Source: Rhizobium croatiense | Lineage (GTDB): Bacteria > Pseudomonadota > Alphaproteobacteria > Rhizobiales > Rhizobiaceae | Assembly (NCBI RefSeq): GCF_019793465.1 | Contig: NZ_JAILYJ010000008.1 | Span: 62,001 to 126,000 of the forward strand | Direction: 5' to 3' | Length of the DNA stretch: 64,000 nt | In this document: piece by piece, positions 8,904 to 17,508 of the stretch | How positions within the stretch are numbered: the first letter of the stretch is position 1 | Layout: each line of letters starts with the position of its first letter | Position numbers and translations under genes: made by a program | Notes under the pieces: generated by a model | Told to the model about the DNA's origin: nothing | Databases searched by the model: none | The model's input: only the letters and a program-made list of their open reading frames with translations

Positions 8904-9278
8904 TCAGCGCGGCTTTTCCGCCGTGTCGCGGTTCATACCCTTTTCCCTGAGCTCGTCCTCATAGGCCGAAAACAGCTCCGCCCCCCGTTCGCCGAGCTCC
9001 CGCAGATAGGTCCAGGTGTAGATGCCGGTATCGTGCATGTCGTCGAATCCGATCCTGACGGCGTAATTGCCGGTCGGCGTCATCGAGATGATTGCCACGT
9101 TGCGCTTGCCCGACACCGTCACCTTCTGCCCCGGCCCGTGGCCCTGCACCTCGGCCGACGGCGACAGCACGCGCAGGAGTTCGGCCGACAGGTCGAAGCT
9201 CCGGCCGTCGTCGAAGGTTATCGCCAGCCTCTGCCGGTCTTTCGAAACACGAAGTTCGCTCGGCCAGGTATCGCTCAT
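8904..9278 (-). CDS. DUF971 (gamma-butyrobetaine hydroxylase N-terminal-like) protein
   Basis: 124 residues from ATG 9276-9278, preceded by GAGGGTG; this ribosome binding site favours it over the in-frame start 39 bp upstream. The whole chain matches the small DUF971 domain: WPSELRVSKDRQRLAITFDDGRSFDL, then YAVRIGFDDMHDTGIYTWTYLREL. The fold is found at the N-terminus of gamma-butyrobetaine hydroxylase and as stand-alone bacterial proteins linked to Fe-S or molybdenum cofactor biology. It is divergent from moaA, which fits that association but does not prove it. Confidence 0.8.
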   Translation of the reverse strand: MSDTWPSELRVSKDRQRLAITFDDGRSFDLSAELLRVLSPSAEVQGHGPGQKVTVSGKRNVAIISMTPTGNYAVRIGFDDMHDTGIYTWTYLRELGERGAELFSAYEDELREKGMNRDTAEKPR

Positions 9279-9457
9279 CTCTATCACCCTCTTTCCCCTG
9301 GAGAAGTAGGCGTTCACCTTTTTGGAGGCAAGCGCAAATTAGCGTGTGCGAAATCCGTTTCCCTTGACGGCGCAATCACATATGCACAAATAGAAAGATA
9401 TCGCTTGAAAACAGGCATTCGGTCTGGCGCGTTTCAGATCCGCGCGCGGAGGAATTG

Positions 9458-10504
9458 GTGAATACGAGAATAGGAACGATAGGCAACGCATCGCCGCTGG
9501 CGGCGGATGCACATCCGATGATCGACCCTTTCGGCCGGGCGGTCACCTATCTCCGCGTCTCCGTCACCGACCGCTGCGATTTCCGCTGCACCTATTGCAT
9601 GGCCGAGAACATGACCTTCCTGCCGAAGAAGGACCTGTTGACGCTGGAAGAGCTCGACCGGCTCTGTTCCGCCTTCATCGCCAAGGGCGTGAGGAAGATC
9701 CGGCTGACCGGCGGCGAGCCGCTGGTGCGCAAGAACATCATGTATCTGGTCCGTCAACTCGGCCAGCGGATCGGCTCCGGCCTCGACGAACTGACGCTGA
9801 CGACCAACGGCTCACAGCTGTCGCGCCATGCCGAGGAGCTTTATGAGTGCGGCGTACGCCGCATCAACGTCTCGCTCGATACACTCGATCCCGACAAGTT
9901 CCGCAAGATCACCCGCTGGGGCGATTTCGCCAAGGTCATGGAAGGTATCGATGCCGCTCAAAAGGCCGGGCTGAAGATCAAGCTCAACGCCGTGGCGCTG
10001 AAGGATTTCAACGATACCGAGATGCCCAATCTCCTGCGCTTCGCCCATGGCCGCGGTATGGATCTGACGGTCATTGAAACCATGCCGATGGGCGAGATCG
10101 ACGAGGACCGCACCGACCAGTACCTGCCGCTTTCCGAGCTCCGCGCCGATCTGGAGAAACAGTTCACGCTGACCGATATCGACTACCAGACCGGCGGCCC
10201 TGCCCGTTACGTCAGGGTCACAGAGACTGGCGGCCGCCTCGGCTTTATCACGCCGATGACCCATAATTTCTGCGAGAGCTGCAACCGCGTGCGCCTGACC
10301 TGCACCGGCACGCTCTATATGTGCCTGGGTCAGAACGACGCCGCCGATCTGCGCGCCGCACTGCGCGCCACCGAAGACGACGCCCTCCTCCACGCCGCCA
10401 TCGACGAGGCCATCACCCGCAAACCGAAGGGCCACGACTTCATCATCGACCGCACGCATAACAGGCCGGCAGTGGCGCGGCATATGAGTGTCACCGGTGG
10501 GTGA
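9458..10504 (+). CDS. moaA: GTP 3',8-cyclase MoaA (molybdenum cofactor biosynthesis)
   Basis: 348 residues from GTG 9458; GGAGG at 9448-9452 is well spaced for this GTG and too close for the TTG at 9455. It is a radical SAM enzyme for the first step of molybdopterin synthesis. The N-terminal cluster motif is Cys40-x3-Cys44-x2-Cys47, and the C-terminal cluster is Cys272-x2-Cys275-x13-Cys289. The chain ends in the conserved Gly-Gly tail needed for activity. MoaA works with MoaC to make cyclic pyranopterin monophosphate. mobA and mobB lie 14 kb away, so the pathway genes here are dispersed. Confidence 0.96.
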   Translation: MNTRIGTIGNASPLAADAHPMIDPFGRAVTYLRVSVTDRCDFRCTYCMAENMTFLPKKDLLTLEELDRLCSAFIAKGVRKIRLTGGEPLVRKNIMYLVRQLGQRIGSGLDELTLTTNGSQLSRHAEELYECGVRRINVSLDTLDPDKFRKITRWGDFAKVMEGIDAAQKAGLKIKLNAVALKDFNDTEMPNLLRFAHGRGMDLTVIETMPMGEIDEDRTDQYLPLSELRADLEKQFTLTDIDYQTGGPARYVRVTETGGRLGFITPMTHNFCESCNRVRLTCTGTLYMCLGQNDAADLRAALRATEDDALLHAAIDEAITRKPKGHDFIIDRTHNRPAVARHMSVTGG

Positions 10505-10536
10505 TAAACCGGCGGGAACGCCCACACCGCCCACCC

Positions 10537-10670
10537 TCATTCCTGTTCTCGTCGCAGGAATCCAGCCACCGCGCGTCCGCGCGGTGAATGAGGCAATACG
10601 ACGGTTGAAGAAGTCTCTCGCGCCCAAGGACTTGGGCGCACTGGATTCCTGTGACAAGCACAGGAATGAG
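10537..10670. repeat. Rhizobial palindromic intergenic repeat (nested inverted repeat)
   Basis: A large dyad is visible: TCATTCCTGT (10537-10546) mirrors ACAGGAATGA (10660-10669), and CAGGAATCCAG mirrors CTGGATTCCTG further in. A perfect inner hairpin GCGCCCAA-GGAC-TTGGGCGC lies at about 10620-10639. The structure resembles the mosaic repeats scattered through rhizobial genomes. It lies directly after moaA and may end its transcript. Confidence 0.7.
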
Positions 10671-10737
10671 GGAGAGTAGGTTGACGCCTGCGCCAGATTT
10701 TCTGCCGTAGAGCGTGGCGTCAGCAGTGGCCGCCCTC

Positions 10738-10785
10738 GTCCTTCGAAGCCCCTACCGGGCACCTCAGGATGAGGTCGGCGAGAGG
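10738..10785. repeat. CCTCAGGATGAGG repeat element, copy 1
   Basis: Contains GTCCTTCGAAGCCCC and CACCTCAGGATGAGGT, shared (in either orientation) with the elements near 11942-12020, 22317-22375 and 22440-22495. CCTCAGGATGAGG is itself a near-palindrome. It is a short interspersed rhizobial repeat with no coding capacity. Confidence 0.65.
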
Positions 10786-10860
10786 ACGTCGCCTGGCGCA
10801 CGGACGTCAGCACAACCTCCCTCACCCAGGCTTGCGCGCACAAATCGCAAACCGCTCCAA

Positions 10861-11181
10861 GCTTCGGCGTCAATGTCCGCCGCATCCGGCTGGAAACCAT
10901 GCTTGTCGTCTCACTGCTTGCCGCAGTCCCCGTCAGCTTCGTCGGCACCATCGGTTTCGTCGGCCTGGTCGGCCCGCATATCGCCAGGATGATCCCTCGG
11001 CGAGGATCAGCGCTTCTTCCTGCCGGGCTCTATCATCTCGGGCGCGCTGCTGTTGTCGCTGACCTCGATCGTCTCGAAGTCGATCATCCCCGGCGTCGTC
11101 TTTCCGATCGGCATCATCTCCGCGCTGGTCGGCGTGTCCTTCTTCTCGCTCATCCTCTCGAACAGGAGCCGGTCATGGTAG
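10861..11181 (+). pseudogene. FecCD-type siderophore ABC permease, 5'-truncated and frameshifted
   Basis: From about 10861 the sequence encodes the C-terminal third of a FecCD permease: [12 protein letters not shown], then [21 protein letters not shown]. Near 10995-10999 one extra C shifts the frame, and the family sequence resumes as [20 protein letters not shown] and [16 protein letters not shown] up to a TAG at 11179-11181. Everything before residue FGVN, about two thirds of a normal 330-residue permease, is missing and replaced by repeat DNA. The stop overlaps the ATG of the following ATPase gene, the usual operon arrangement. It is almost certainly non-functional. Confidence 0.85.
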
Positions 11182-11927
11182 CCCTTCAGTTACAGTCGGT
11201 CGGCGCCTATCACGGCCGCAAGCTCTTCGTCGAGAACGTGACGACGCCGGTGATGAAATCGGGCGAGATCGTCGCGGTCATCGGCCCGAACGCTGCCGGC
11301 AAGTCGACGCTTTTCAAGCGCATCACCGGCCTGCTCAAGGGTCCGGGCGATGTCGTCGTCGAAGGCTCGAAGGCAAAAAGCGCCATCAGCTACATGCCGC
11401 AGGATACCTCGGCCAATGCGGTGCTGACCGTGTACGAGTCCATCCTGCTCGCCCGCAAACAAGGCCAGTCCTGGGCCGTCGGCGACGGCGACCTGCGCTT
11501 CATCGACGAGATCATGGCAGCTCTCGATATCACCGCACTGGCCTTCCGCGATCTCGGGGCGCTCTCCGGCGGCCAGCGCCAGCTGGTCTCGATCGCCCAG
11601 GCGCTCGTCCGCGAACCGGAGATCATGCTGATGGACGAGCCGACCAGCGCGCTCGACCTCCACCGCCAGGTCGAGGTCCTCGACTTCATGCGCCGCCGGG
11701 CCCGCGCCAAAGGCATGCTCGTGCTCATCGCCATCCACGACCTCAACCAGGCGCTCCGCTTCGCCGACAAGGTCCTGGTCATCGCCAACGGCCGCATGCA
11801 CGCTTGCGGCGCCCCGAGGGACGTTGTCACAGCGCAGATGCTGCGGGAGATCTACAGGGTCGAAGCCCGGGTAGAGAAGTGCTCGATGGACCACGACCAT
11901 GTGATCGTGGACGGGACAGCGCATTGA
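11175..11927 (+). CDS. Iron-siderophore ABC transporter ATP-binding protein (FecE/FepC-like)
   Basis: 250 residues from ATG 11175, with AGGAG at 11164-11168. The continuous frame reaches upstream to 10899, but that part is the decayed permease. Walker A is GPNAAGKST, the ABC signature is [15 protein letters not shown], Walker B is EIMLMDEP and the H-loop is IAIHDLNQ. Such ATPases energise uptake of ferric siderophores, heme or cobalamin. Its permease neighbour is broken and no binding protein is present, so it is either a relic or now serves another permease. The coding frame itself is intact. Confidence 0.85.
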   Translation: MVALQLQSVGAYHGRKLFVENVTTPVMKSGEIVAVIGPNAAGKSTLFKRITGLLKGPGDVVVEGSKAKSAISYMPQDTSANAVLTVYESILLARKQGQSWAVGDGDLRFIDEIMAALDITALAFRDLGALSGGQRQLVSIAQALVREPEIMLMDEPTSALDLHRQVEVLDFMRRRARAKGMLVLIAIHDLNQALRFADKVLVIANGRMHACGAPRDVVTAQMLREIYRVEARVEKCSMDHDHVIVDGTAH

Positions 11928-12037
11928 CGCGAGAGAGCCTATTCTGAGGCGCCAACACCCAAGAGAGCCTCATCCTGAGGCGCGTAGCCCATAGGGCGAA
12001 GCTTCGAAGGACGAGGCGGGCGCTCCACCTGCCCTCT
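11928..12037. repeat. CCTCATCCTGAGG repeat element, copy 2
   Basis: The interval between the ATPase stop and the SorC gene contains CCTCATCCTGAGGCGCGTAG and GCTTCGAAGGACGAGG, the same family as the element at 10738-10785 but in inverted orientation. The two copies therefore flank the permease remnant and ATPase gene, an arrangement that favours recombination. There is no gene. Confidence 0.65.
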
Positions 12038-12988
12038 TCAGTCGATCAATCGCTGCGCGGTAAACTTGTCCGTAACGAGCATGTCGATGACGCCAACGCG
12101 GAGCGCGCCTGCGATAGCGTCAGTCTTCTTGGACCCGCCGGCAAGGGCGATGACCCGGTCCACCCGTTCGAGGTCCTCGAGTGGAAGCCCGATGACCCGG
12201 TCGTCCAGCGGTGTTTTGACCGGCTTGCCGTTCCTATCGAAGAAGCGCAGCGAGATGTCGCCGACGGCGCCTGCTTCCGCGAGATCGGACAGTTCGCGAG
12301 ACGAAAAGATATTGCCGGACCGTGCGAGAAGCTCGGACGGTTCGACGGCCCCGATTCCGACGATCGCAAGCGTGATGCTGCCGAACAGGTCCATCGTCTC
12401 GCGGACGAACGGGTCGGCCTGCATCAGAAGTTTTGCCTCTCTTGATGTCGTCACGCCCTGCACGGGGAGCAGTTTCGGCTCGGCGCCGGTCAGCCGCGCA
12501 AGCCGCGTGGTCAGCTGCGTCGCATGCGTCTGCACGGAAGGATCGCCCATGCCTCCCAGGGTCTGGACGACGTACTTCGCCTGAGCGCTCTTCTGCGGAT
12601 GAATGTTCTCGACCATCTTGAAGATGGTCTGGCTCCAACTCGAAACGCCGATGATTTCCCCCGGCGCAAGCGTCACCTCCAGGAGATGCGCCGCCGCCTC
12701 TCCGATACGGGCCATGATGGCGCCGTCCCGATCTTCCGTGCATTCGACGACGATCGCCTCTGGCAGATCGTATTTTTCGCGAAGCGCGCTCTCGAGTTCG
12801 CTGTAGGTGCCGACGGGAGGGATCACGCTCGTTCGCACGATATCTTCAGCCTCGGCACGTTTGAGCATGCGCGACACCGTCGCCTGCGACAGGCGAAGGT
12901 GTTGTGCGATCTCCGCCTGCCGCCGTCCCTCGATATGGTACATCTGGGCGACTCTTGAAATGAGGCGGAGTTCGTTGAGGCGAGTCAT
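12038..12988 (-). CDS. SorC-family sugar-responsive transcriptional regulator
   Basis: 316 residues. The N-terminal helix-turn-helix (about 20-45) reads EGRRQAEIAQHLRLSQATVSRMLKRA in the sequence and fits SorC/DeoR-type regulators. Residues about 60-316 form the sugar-phosphate-binding domain, with GEIIGVSSWSQTI, VQTLGGMGD and DRVIALAGGSKKTDAIAGAL. SorC proteins respond to a phosphorylated sugar intermediate. It is the last gene of the kinase and transketolase operon (21 bp after the kinase). A 16-bp palindrome lies between the two genes, with related sites in the divergent promoter, so it probably controls the whole locus. Confidence 0.9.
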   Translation of the reverse strand: MTRLNELRLISRVAQMYHIEGRRQAEIAQHLRLSQATVSRMLKRAEAEDIVRTSVIPPVGTYSELESALREKYDLPEAIVVECTEDRDGAIMARIGEAAAHLLEVTLAPGEIIGVSSWSQTIFKMVENIHPQKSAQAKYVVQTLGGMGDPSVQTHATQLTTRLARLTGAEPKLLPVQGVTTSREAKLLMQADPFVRETMDLFGSITLAIVGIGAVEPSELLARSGNIFSSRELSDLAEAGAVGDISLRFFDRNGKPVKTPLDDRVIGLPLEDLERVDRVIALAGGSKKTDAIAGALRVGVIDMLVTDKFTAQRLID

Positions 12989-13001
12989 CGCTGATCCCAG
13001 A

Positions 13002-13017
13002 GTGAATTTTTATTCAC
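13002..13017. promoter_or_regulatory. Candidate SorC operator 1
   Basis: GTGAATTTTTATTCAC is a perfect 6+6 inverted repeat with a 4-bp spacer. It sits between the FGGY kinase stop and the sorC start, overlapping the kinase stop codon. It would allow autoregulation. Related sites are at 16320-16335 and 16460-16475. Confidence 0.6.
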
Positions 13018-14476
13018 CTTTAGCCTGTGTTTCGCGGAACGTCGAGCGGGCAAGCGCATCATTCCAGGTCTCGAGAAGTGCTGCTCGATCCACGGGTTGC
13101 GGCTCAATTGTTTGGGTGTTCCGCGGCAGCTCCGAGACAATATGGAGATCGCTCCACAAGCCGAGTGACAGCCCCGCCAGATAGGCAGCGCCCAGAGCCG
13201 ATGCCTCGGGGGCTTCGCATTGGATCACGGGATGGCCGATGAGGTTTGAGACGCATTGCATCAGGAAGCGGTTTTGGCTGGGTCCCCCATCCACATAAAG
13301 CGCGCCGAGCGCGCCGCCGCTCTGTGCCCGCATGGCGGCGATCACATCATGCACCTGGAAGGCGATGGAATTGGTAACCGACCGCGCCATTTGTGCGCGG
13401 GTCGTCTTGAAATTGATCTGGGAGAACAGGGCACGGGCGTCGGAATTCCAGTAAGGCGCACCGAGCCCCACGAACGCCGGCACGAAACCGGGTCCACCCG
13501 GCTCGGCGCTCGCCGCAAGTTCGACAAGGGCCGCCACATCCGCTAGGCCGAGAATATCAGCCATCCAGGGAAGACTGGCGGCGCAAACGAGGATATTGCC
13601 CTCGAAAGCGAAAGTCGGCTTTCCCGCGATGCGCCATGCGACGGTGGTTGTGATGCCGTTGCTCGGGGCAATGAATTGCGGCAGCGTCGTCATCACCGAA
13701 GAGCCGGTTCCGAAGGTCACCTTGCCATCGCCCGGCTTGAATGCGCCGTGACCGAACAGAGCCGCGTGGCTGTCCCCGATCGCGGCCATGATAGGCGTGC
13801 CATCCGGCACCCCTGGCAATCCTTGCGTTCTGCCGAAATCGGCTGAGCTGTCGAGCGCCTCGGGCAGGAGCGCGGTGTCGACGCCGAAGATCTCGCCAAG
13901 TTCCTCGCTCCATCTCTGTTCCCGGAGATCGAACAACTGGCTCCTGGCGGCATTGGATGCATCGCAGACATGCCGGCGCCCGCCCGTCAGGCAGTGGACG
14001 AGCCAACTGTCGATCGTTCCCATCCGCACCGATCGCCCGGCCGGAATACGGTCGATCAGCCATCGGAATTTCGAACCCGGGAACATCGGATCCAATGGCA
14101 GGCCGGTCAGCGCCTGCACACGATCGAGGCGGCCTTCTGCAATCAGACGTTCGCAATCCCGTGCCGTTCGACGGCACTGCCAGCTGACCACCGGTCCGAG
14201 CGCGTCTCCCGTTTCGGCGTCCCAGGCGGTGACGGACTCGCGCTGGTTGGAAATGGCAATGGCCTCGATAGTCGCGTCAGGGGCGGCCTTCAAGCAGGCT
14301 TCGATTGCTTCGCAGACCGAAGCGTAGAGCCGGCGTGGATCTTGTTCGACCCAGCCCTCCCTCGGATAGGAGATGCCGACAGGAGACGAACCTCTGCCGA
14401 TGATGTCTCCCTTTTCGGAAACGAGAACTGCTTTTGAATTGGTCGTGCCCTGGTCGATTGCCAGAATTGCCCGCAT
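13010..14476 (-). CDS. FGGY-family carbohydrate kinase (glycerol-kinase-like, probably not for glycerol)
   Basis: 488 residues from ATG 14474-14476, preceded by GGGAGGAT. The ATP-binding start DQGTTNSKA (8-16), VSWQCRRTA (97-105) and GALYVDGGPSQNRFL near the C-terminus are FGGY hallmarks. The sequence is closest in feel to glycerol kinase. Arg79-Glu80 and Asp235 match E. coli GlpK Arg83, Glu84 and Asp245, but the position of glycerol-binding Tyr135 is Met131 (DPMFPGSK). Coupling with a split transketolase and dehydrogenases suggests phosphorylation of a ketose to a transketolase substrate. The exact sugar is unknown; xylulose and apulose are candidates. Confidence 0.85.
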   Translation of the reverse strand: MRAILAIDQGTTNSKAVLVSEKGDIIGRGSSPVGISYPREGWVEQDPRRLYASVCEAIEACLKAAPDATIEAIAISNQRESVTAWDAETGDALGPVVSWQCRRTARDCERLIAEGRLDRVQALTGLPLDPMFPGSKFRWLIDRIPAGRSVRMGTIDSWLVHCLTGGRRHVCDASNAARSQLFDLREQRWSEELGEIFGVDTALLPEALDSSADFGRTQGLPGVPDGTPIMAAIGDSHAALFGHGAFKPGDGKVTFGTGSSVMTTLPQFIAPSNGITTTVAWRIAGKPTFAFEGNILVCAASLPWMADILGLADVAALVELAASAEPGGPGFVPAFVGLGAPYWNSDARALFSQINFKTTRAQMARSVTNSIAFQVHDVIAAMRAQSGGALGALYVDGGPSQNRFLMQCVSNLIGHPVIQCEAPEASALGAAYLAGLSLGLWSDLHIVSELPRNTQTIEPQPVDRAALLETWNDALARSTFRETQAKGE

Positions 14477-14541
14477 TCTATCCTCCCGGATCTGGTGGCG
14501 GCCGGGCGACAAAAACCTCCCGGCCGGTCACGCATCCCAGT

Positions 14542-15498
14542 TTACTTACGCTTGATCAGCGACTGTGCGGCGTCGGCGATTGCCGACGGTGCCATCCCGT
14601 ATTCGTCGAGCAGGAACTCTGCCGAACCGGTCGGGGCATAGACCCCGGGAACGCCGAGACGTTTCATCGGAACTGGAGCATGATCGACCACCACTTCGGC
14701 CACCGCGGAACCGAGCCCGCCAAAGATCGAATGCTCTTCGGCCGTGACGATCGCCCCGGTTTCCCTAGCCGCGGCGATGATCGCCTCCTCGTCGATTGGA
14801 CGAACCGTTGCGAGGTTGAGAACCCTGGCATCGATGCCGCGGTCTGCAAGAATCTCGGCAGCCTTCACAATGCGATGAGTCAAGGTGCCGTTGGCGATCA
14901 GGGTGACGTCGGAACCCTGGCGAAGGAGATTCGCCTTGCCGAGTTCGAACCTATGCCCCTCAGGAAGAAGGTCGGGCACACCGACCCGTGACAGACGCAG
15001 GAAACAGGGGCCGCTGTAGGTCGCCGCCCACGCAACGGCGGCAGCGGTTTCGATGCGGTCACAAGGTGCAATGACCGGAAGGTTGGGCAGGACCCGCGTC
15101 CAGGCGAAGTCTTCGATCGAGTGATGTGTCGGACCGAGTTCGCCATATGCCATTCCGGAAGAAATGCCGATCAGCTTGACGTTGGCATTCGAGTAGGAAA
15201 TATCGGCCTTGATCTGCTCCAGCGAACGCCCGGTGAGAAACGGAGCAGCGCCGCACACGAACGGAAGCCGTCCGCCGTTGGCAAGGCCCGCTCCAACGCC
15301 GACCATGTTCTGCTCTGCGATGCCGACGTTGACGAGGCGTTCCGGAAACCTCGACTTGAAGCCGCCGAGCTTGGAGGAACCGACGGAGTCGTTGCAGACG
15401 GCAACGATCGTTTCGTTTTCAGCTGCCAGCCGCTCGAGCGTAGAGGCGAATGCATCGCGGCAATCGTAAAGCTTGGGTGGGTTTATGGGCGCGTTCAT
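14542..15498 (-). CDS. Transketolase, C-terminal subunit (pyrimidine-binding and C-terminal domains)
   Basis: 318 residues from ATG 15496-15498, which overlaps the stop of the N-terminal subunit gene by one base (TAATG); GGAGG lies upstream. The pyrimidine-binding domain carries NVGIAEQNMVGVGAGLA, in which Glu activates thiamine diphosphate, and SSGMAYGELGPTHHSIED. A C-terminal domain follows (DARVLNLATVRPIDEEAI). Together with the preceding gene it rebuilds a complete transketolase that moves two-carbon ketol units. Separate-subunit transketolases are often dedicated to a catabolic pathway, here probably the one fed by the adjacent FGGY kinase. Confidence 0.9.
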   Translation of the reverse strand: MNAPINPPKLYDCRDAFASTLERLAAENETIVAVCNDSVGSSKLGGFKSRFPERLVNVGIAEQNMVGVGAGLANGGRLPFVCGAAPFLTGRSLEQIKADISYSNANVKLIGISSGMAYGELGPTHHSIEDFAWTRVLPNLPVIAPCDRIETAAAVAWAATYSGPCFLRLSRVGVPDLLPEGHRFELGKANLLRQGSDVTLIANGTLTHRIVKAAEILADRGIDARVLNLATVRPIDEEAIIAAARETGAIVTAEEHSIFGGLGSAVAEVVVDHAPVPMKRLGVPGVYAPTGSAEFLLDEYGMAPSAIADAAQSLIKRK

Positions 15499-16307
15499 TA
15501 CAGGGCCTCCGACAATTCTGCCAATGCGATTTCGTATTGTTCCTTGCTCGGGACCTTGTGGTGCCAGTCGACCCGGTCCTGCATGAAGGAGATTCCATGG
15601 CCCTTGTTGGTATGGGCGACGATGCAATGCGGTCTCGACCCCCGGTGTTCGAGAGCCGGAACGATTTCGCTCATATTGTTCCCGTCGATCTCGGTGACCT
15701 CCCAATCGAAGGCCTCAAGTTTCGGACGAAGCGGAGCGAGATCATTGGTTTCGGCAAGCGCCGCGCCCTGCTGAAACCGGTTGTGATCGATGACCAAGGT
15801 CAAGTTATCGAGCTTAAACTGGGCTGCCGCCATGATCGCTTCCCAGTTGGACCCTTCCTGCATCTCACCGTCGCCGGTGACGACGTAGGTGTGATATCCA
15901 GCGCCCGAGAGTTTGGCGGCTTTCGCCATTCCGACTGCAACCGGAAGGCCGTGACCGAGCGGCCCGGTATTCGTTTCGACGCCGGGAACCTTATTGCAAT
16001 TCGGATGCCCATTCAGCCTCGAATGCGGCTGCAAAAAGGTGGAAATCTCCTCCTCCGGGATGAAGCCGCGTTTTGCGAGCGTCACATACAGAGCGCATGC
16101 CGTATGTCCCTTTGAAAGAACGAACCTGTCGCGGTCGGGATGTCTCGGCTGATCCGGCCAGACATTCAGCACACGAAAATAGAGCGCCGTCAAAATGTCG
16201 ATGACCGACATCTCCCCGCCGATATGACCGGCACCCGCTTCAAAGACCGCCTGGAGATCGCGCAATCGGATCTCGCGGGCGATGCGCTCAAGTTCTGTCG
16301 TATCCAT
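15498..16307 (-). CDS. Transketolase, N-terminal (thiamine diphosphate-binding) subunit
   Basis: 269 residues from ATG 16305-16307, preceded by AGAGGA; an in-frame ATG 18 bp upstream is a weaker choice. GHIGGEMSVIDILTALY, SKGHTACALY and GPLGHGLPVAVGMA are characteristic. The metal and pyrophosphate motif starts GDGEMQEGSNWEA at 145-157 and continues to DHNRFQ. It is the first gene of the minus-strand operon (N subunit, C subunit, kinase, sorC) and starts 212 bp from the divergent importer gene. A candidate SorC site lies 13 bp upstream of its start. Confidence 0.9.
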   Translation of the reverse strand: MDTTELERIAREIRLRDLQAVFEAGAGHIGGEMSVIDILTALYFRVLNVWPDQPRHPDRDRFVLSKGHTACALYVTLAKRGFIPEEEISTFLQPHSRLNGHPNCNKVPGVETNTGPLGHGLPVAVGMAKAAKLSGAGYHTYVVTGDGEMQEGSNWEAIMAAAQFKLDNLTLVIDHNRFQQGAALAETNDLAPLRPKLEAFDWEVTEIDGNNMSEIVPALEHRGSRPHCIVAHTNKGHGISFMQDRVDWHHKVPSKEQYEIALAELSEAL

Positions 16308-16319
16308 GGATTCCTCTTT

Positions 16320-16335
16320 ATGCATAAATATTCAC
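16320..16335. promoter_or_regulatory. Candidate SorC operator 2
   Basis: ATGCATAAATATTCAC. On the minus strand it reads GTGAAT-N4-ATGCAT, matching the perfect site at 13002-13017 in one half and 4 of 6 bases in the other. It lies immediately upstream of the transketolase operon start, where it could repress it. Confidence 0.45.
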
Positions 16336-16519
16336 TAATCAATATTTTTGCACAACACACCGATTAGTCAAGCCTCTAAACGAGCAGCTGGCAGCGCAGT
16401 GTCGGAACAAATCCTGTTGACAGTCGAAAAGCAAGTTGTTAATGAATTTTCCGGCACCAGTGAATAATTATTCCAGCTTGCACAAATATCGGATACAAGC
16501 CTAGGCATAGGGAGGAGCA
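16336..16519. promoter_or_regulatory. Divergent promoter region of the sugar locus, with candidate SorC operator 3
   Basis: AT-rich region between the transketolase operon and the importer operon. GTGAATAATTATTCCA at 16460-16475 matches GTGAAT-N4-ATTCAC except for the last two bases, and its core GAATAATTATTC is a perfect 12-bp palindrome. It lies 44 bp upstream of the permease start, suitable for controlling the plus-strand operon. Confidence 0.55.
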
Positions 16520-17500
16520 ATGGTGGCGCTCGATATCAATGAACAAAGGCTTTCGTCCGGCGCTTGGCTCGGTAAGCTCAAGGGAGCCACCGGACCGCTC
16601 GTGGGATTGCTCGCGCTGTGCATCTTTCTGAGCTTCAGCACAGACACGTTTCTTTCGGTTCGAAACGGCCTCAATATCCTCGACCAGATCACCGTCCTCG
16701 GCATCATGGCGGTTGGAATGACGTTCGTCATCCTGATCGGCGGCATCGATCTGTCCGTCGGCTCGGCACTCGCCCTGGCGATGATGGTCATGGGCTGGAC
16801 GGCCAACGTCGCCGGTCTGCCGCTGCCCGTGGGGATCGCCTTTGCCCTGATCGCTTCGGCTATCTCAGGCCTTATCGTCGGGCTTCTGGTGACGCAGTTC
16901 AGGGTTCCAGCCTTCATCGCCACGCTTGCGATGATGTCGGCGGCGCGCGGCGTTGCGAACATGATCACTGACGGCCAGCAGATTGTCGGCTTCCCCGACT
17001 GGTTCATGATGCTGGCGATCGATCGTCATTTCGGCGTCATGACTGCCACGGTCTTCCTCATGCTCGCGGTCGTTCTTGCGGCATGGCTCTTCCTGCACTT
17101 CCGGTCTGAAGGCCGCATGCTCTATGCGGTGGGTGGCAACCCCGAAGTCGCGCGCCTGGCCGGCATCAACGTTCCGCTGGTGACCATAGCCGTCTATGTC
17201 GTGAGCGCCGTCCTTGCGGGGCTCGCAGGCATCGTGCTCGCCGCCCGCCTGGATTCCGTCCAGCCCTCCAGCGGCCTGGGTTATGAGCTGGACACCATCG
17301 CCGCGGTCGTCATCGGCGGGACTTCGCTCTCCGGCGGCGCGGGCGGCATCGGGGGAACGCTGATCGGCGTCCTGATCATCGGTGTGCTTCGCAACGGTCT
17401 CAACCTTCTCAACGTCTCGCCCTTCCTGCAGCAGGTGATCATCGGCATCGTCATCGTGCTCGCGGTCGGTGCAGAGACCATTCGTCGGCGTCGCGCCTGA
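16520..17500 (+). CDS. Sugar ABC transporter permease (RbsC-like)
   Basis: 326 residues with about eight to ten transmembrane helices, preceded by AGGGAGGAG. Typical RbsC-family segments are TVLGIMAVGMTFVILIGGIDLSVGS, FIATLAMMSAARGVANMITDG and the coupling-loop stretch GRMLYAVGGNPEVARLAGI. It forms the membrane channel for the binding protein and the double ATPase encoded next. The permease-first gene order (permease, binding protein, ATPase) is less common than ATPase-first. It is the first gene of the plus-strand operon. Confidence 0.9.
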   Translation: MVALDINEQRLSSGAWLGKLKGATGPLVGLLALCIFLSFSTDTFLSVRNGLNILDQITVLGIMAVGMTFVILIGGIDLSVGSALALAMMVMGWTANVAGLPLPVGIAFALIASAISGLIVGLLVTQFRVPAFIATLAMMSAARGVANMITDGQQIVGFPDWFMMLAIDRHFGVMTATVFLMLAVVLAAWLFLHFRSEGRMLYAVGGNPEVARLAGINVPLVTIAVYVVSAVLAGLAGIVLAARLDSVQPSSGLGYELDTIAAVVIGGTSLSGGAGGIGGTLIGVLIIGVLRNGLNLLNVSPFLQQVIIGIVIVLAVGAETIRRRRA

Positions 17501-17508
17501 CGCGCATC

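Larger units (their letters stand above)
10505..10860. other. Gene-free repeat scar between moaA and the permease remnant
   Basis: No gene is supported. The stretch is made of two repeat elements: the nested palindrome at 10537-10670 and a CCTCAGGATGAGGT-containing element at about 10738-10785. Homology to the FecCD permease begins abruptly near 10860, just after them. The missing 5' part of that permease gene was probably lost in a rearrangement that left these repeats at the junction. Confidence 0.55.

Noticed and set aside
10899..11927. One 342-residue permease-ATPase fusion protein
   Set aside because: The N-terminal part is a frameshifted permease remnant; the ATPase has its own ribosome binding site and ATG at 11175.
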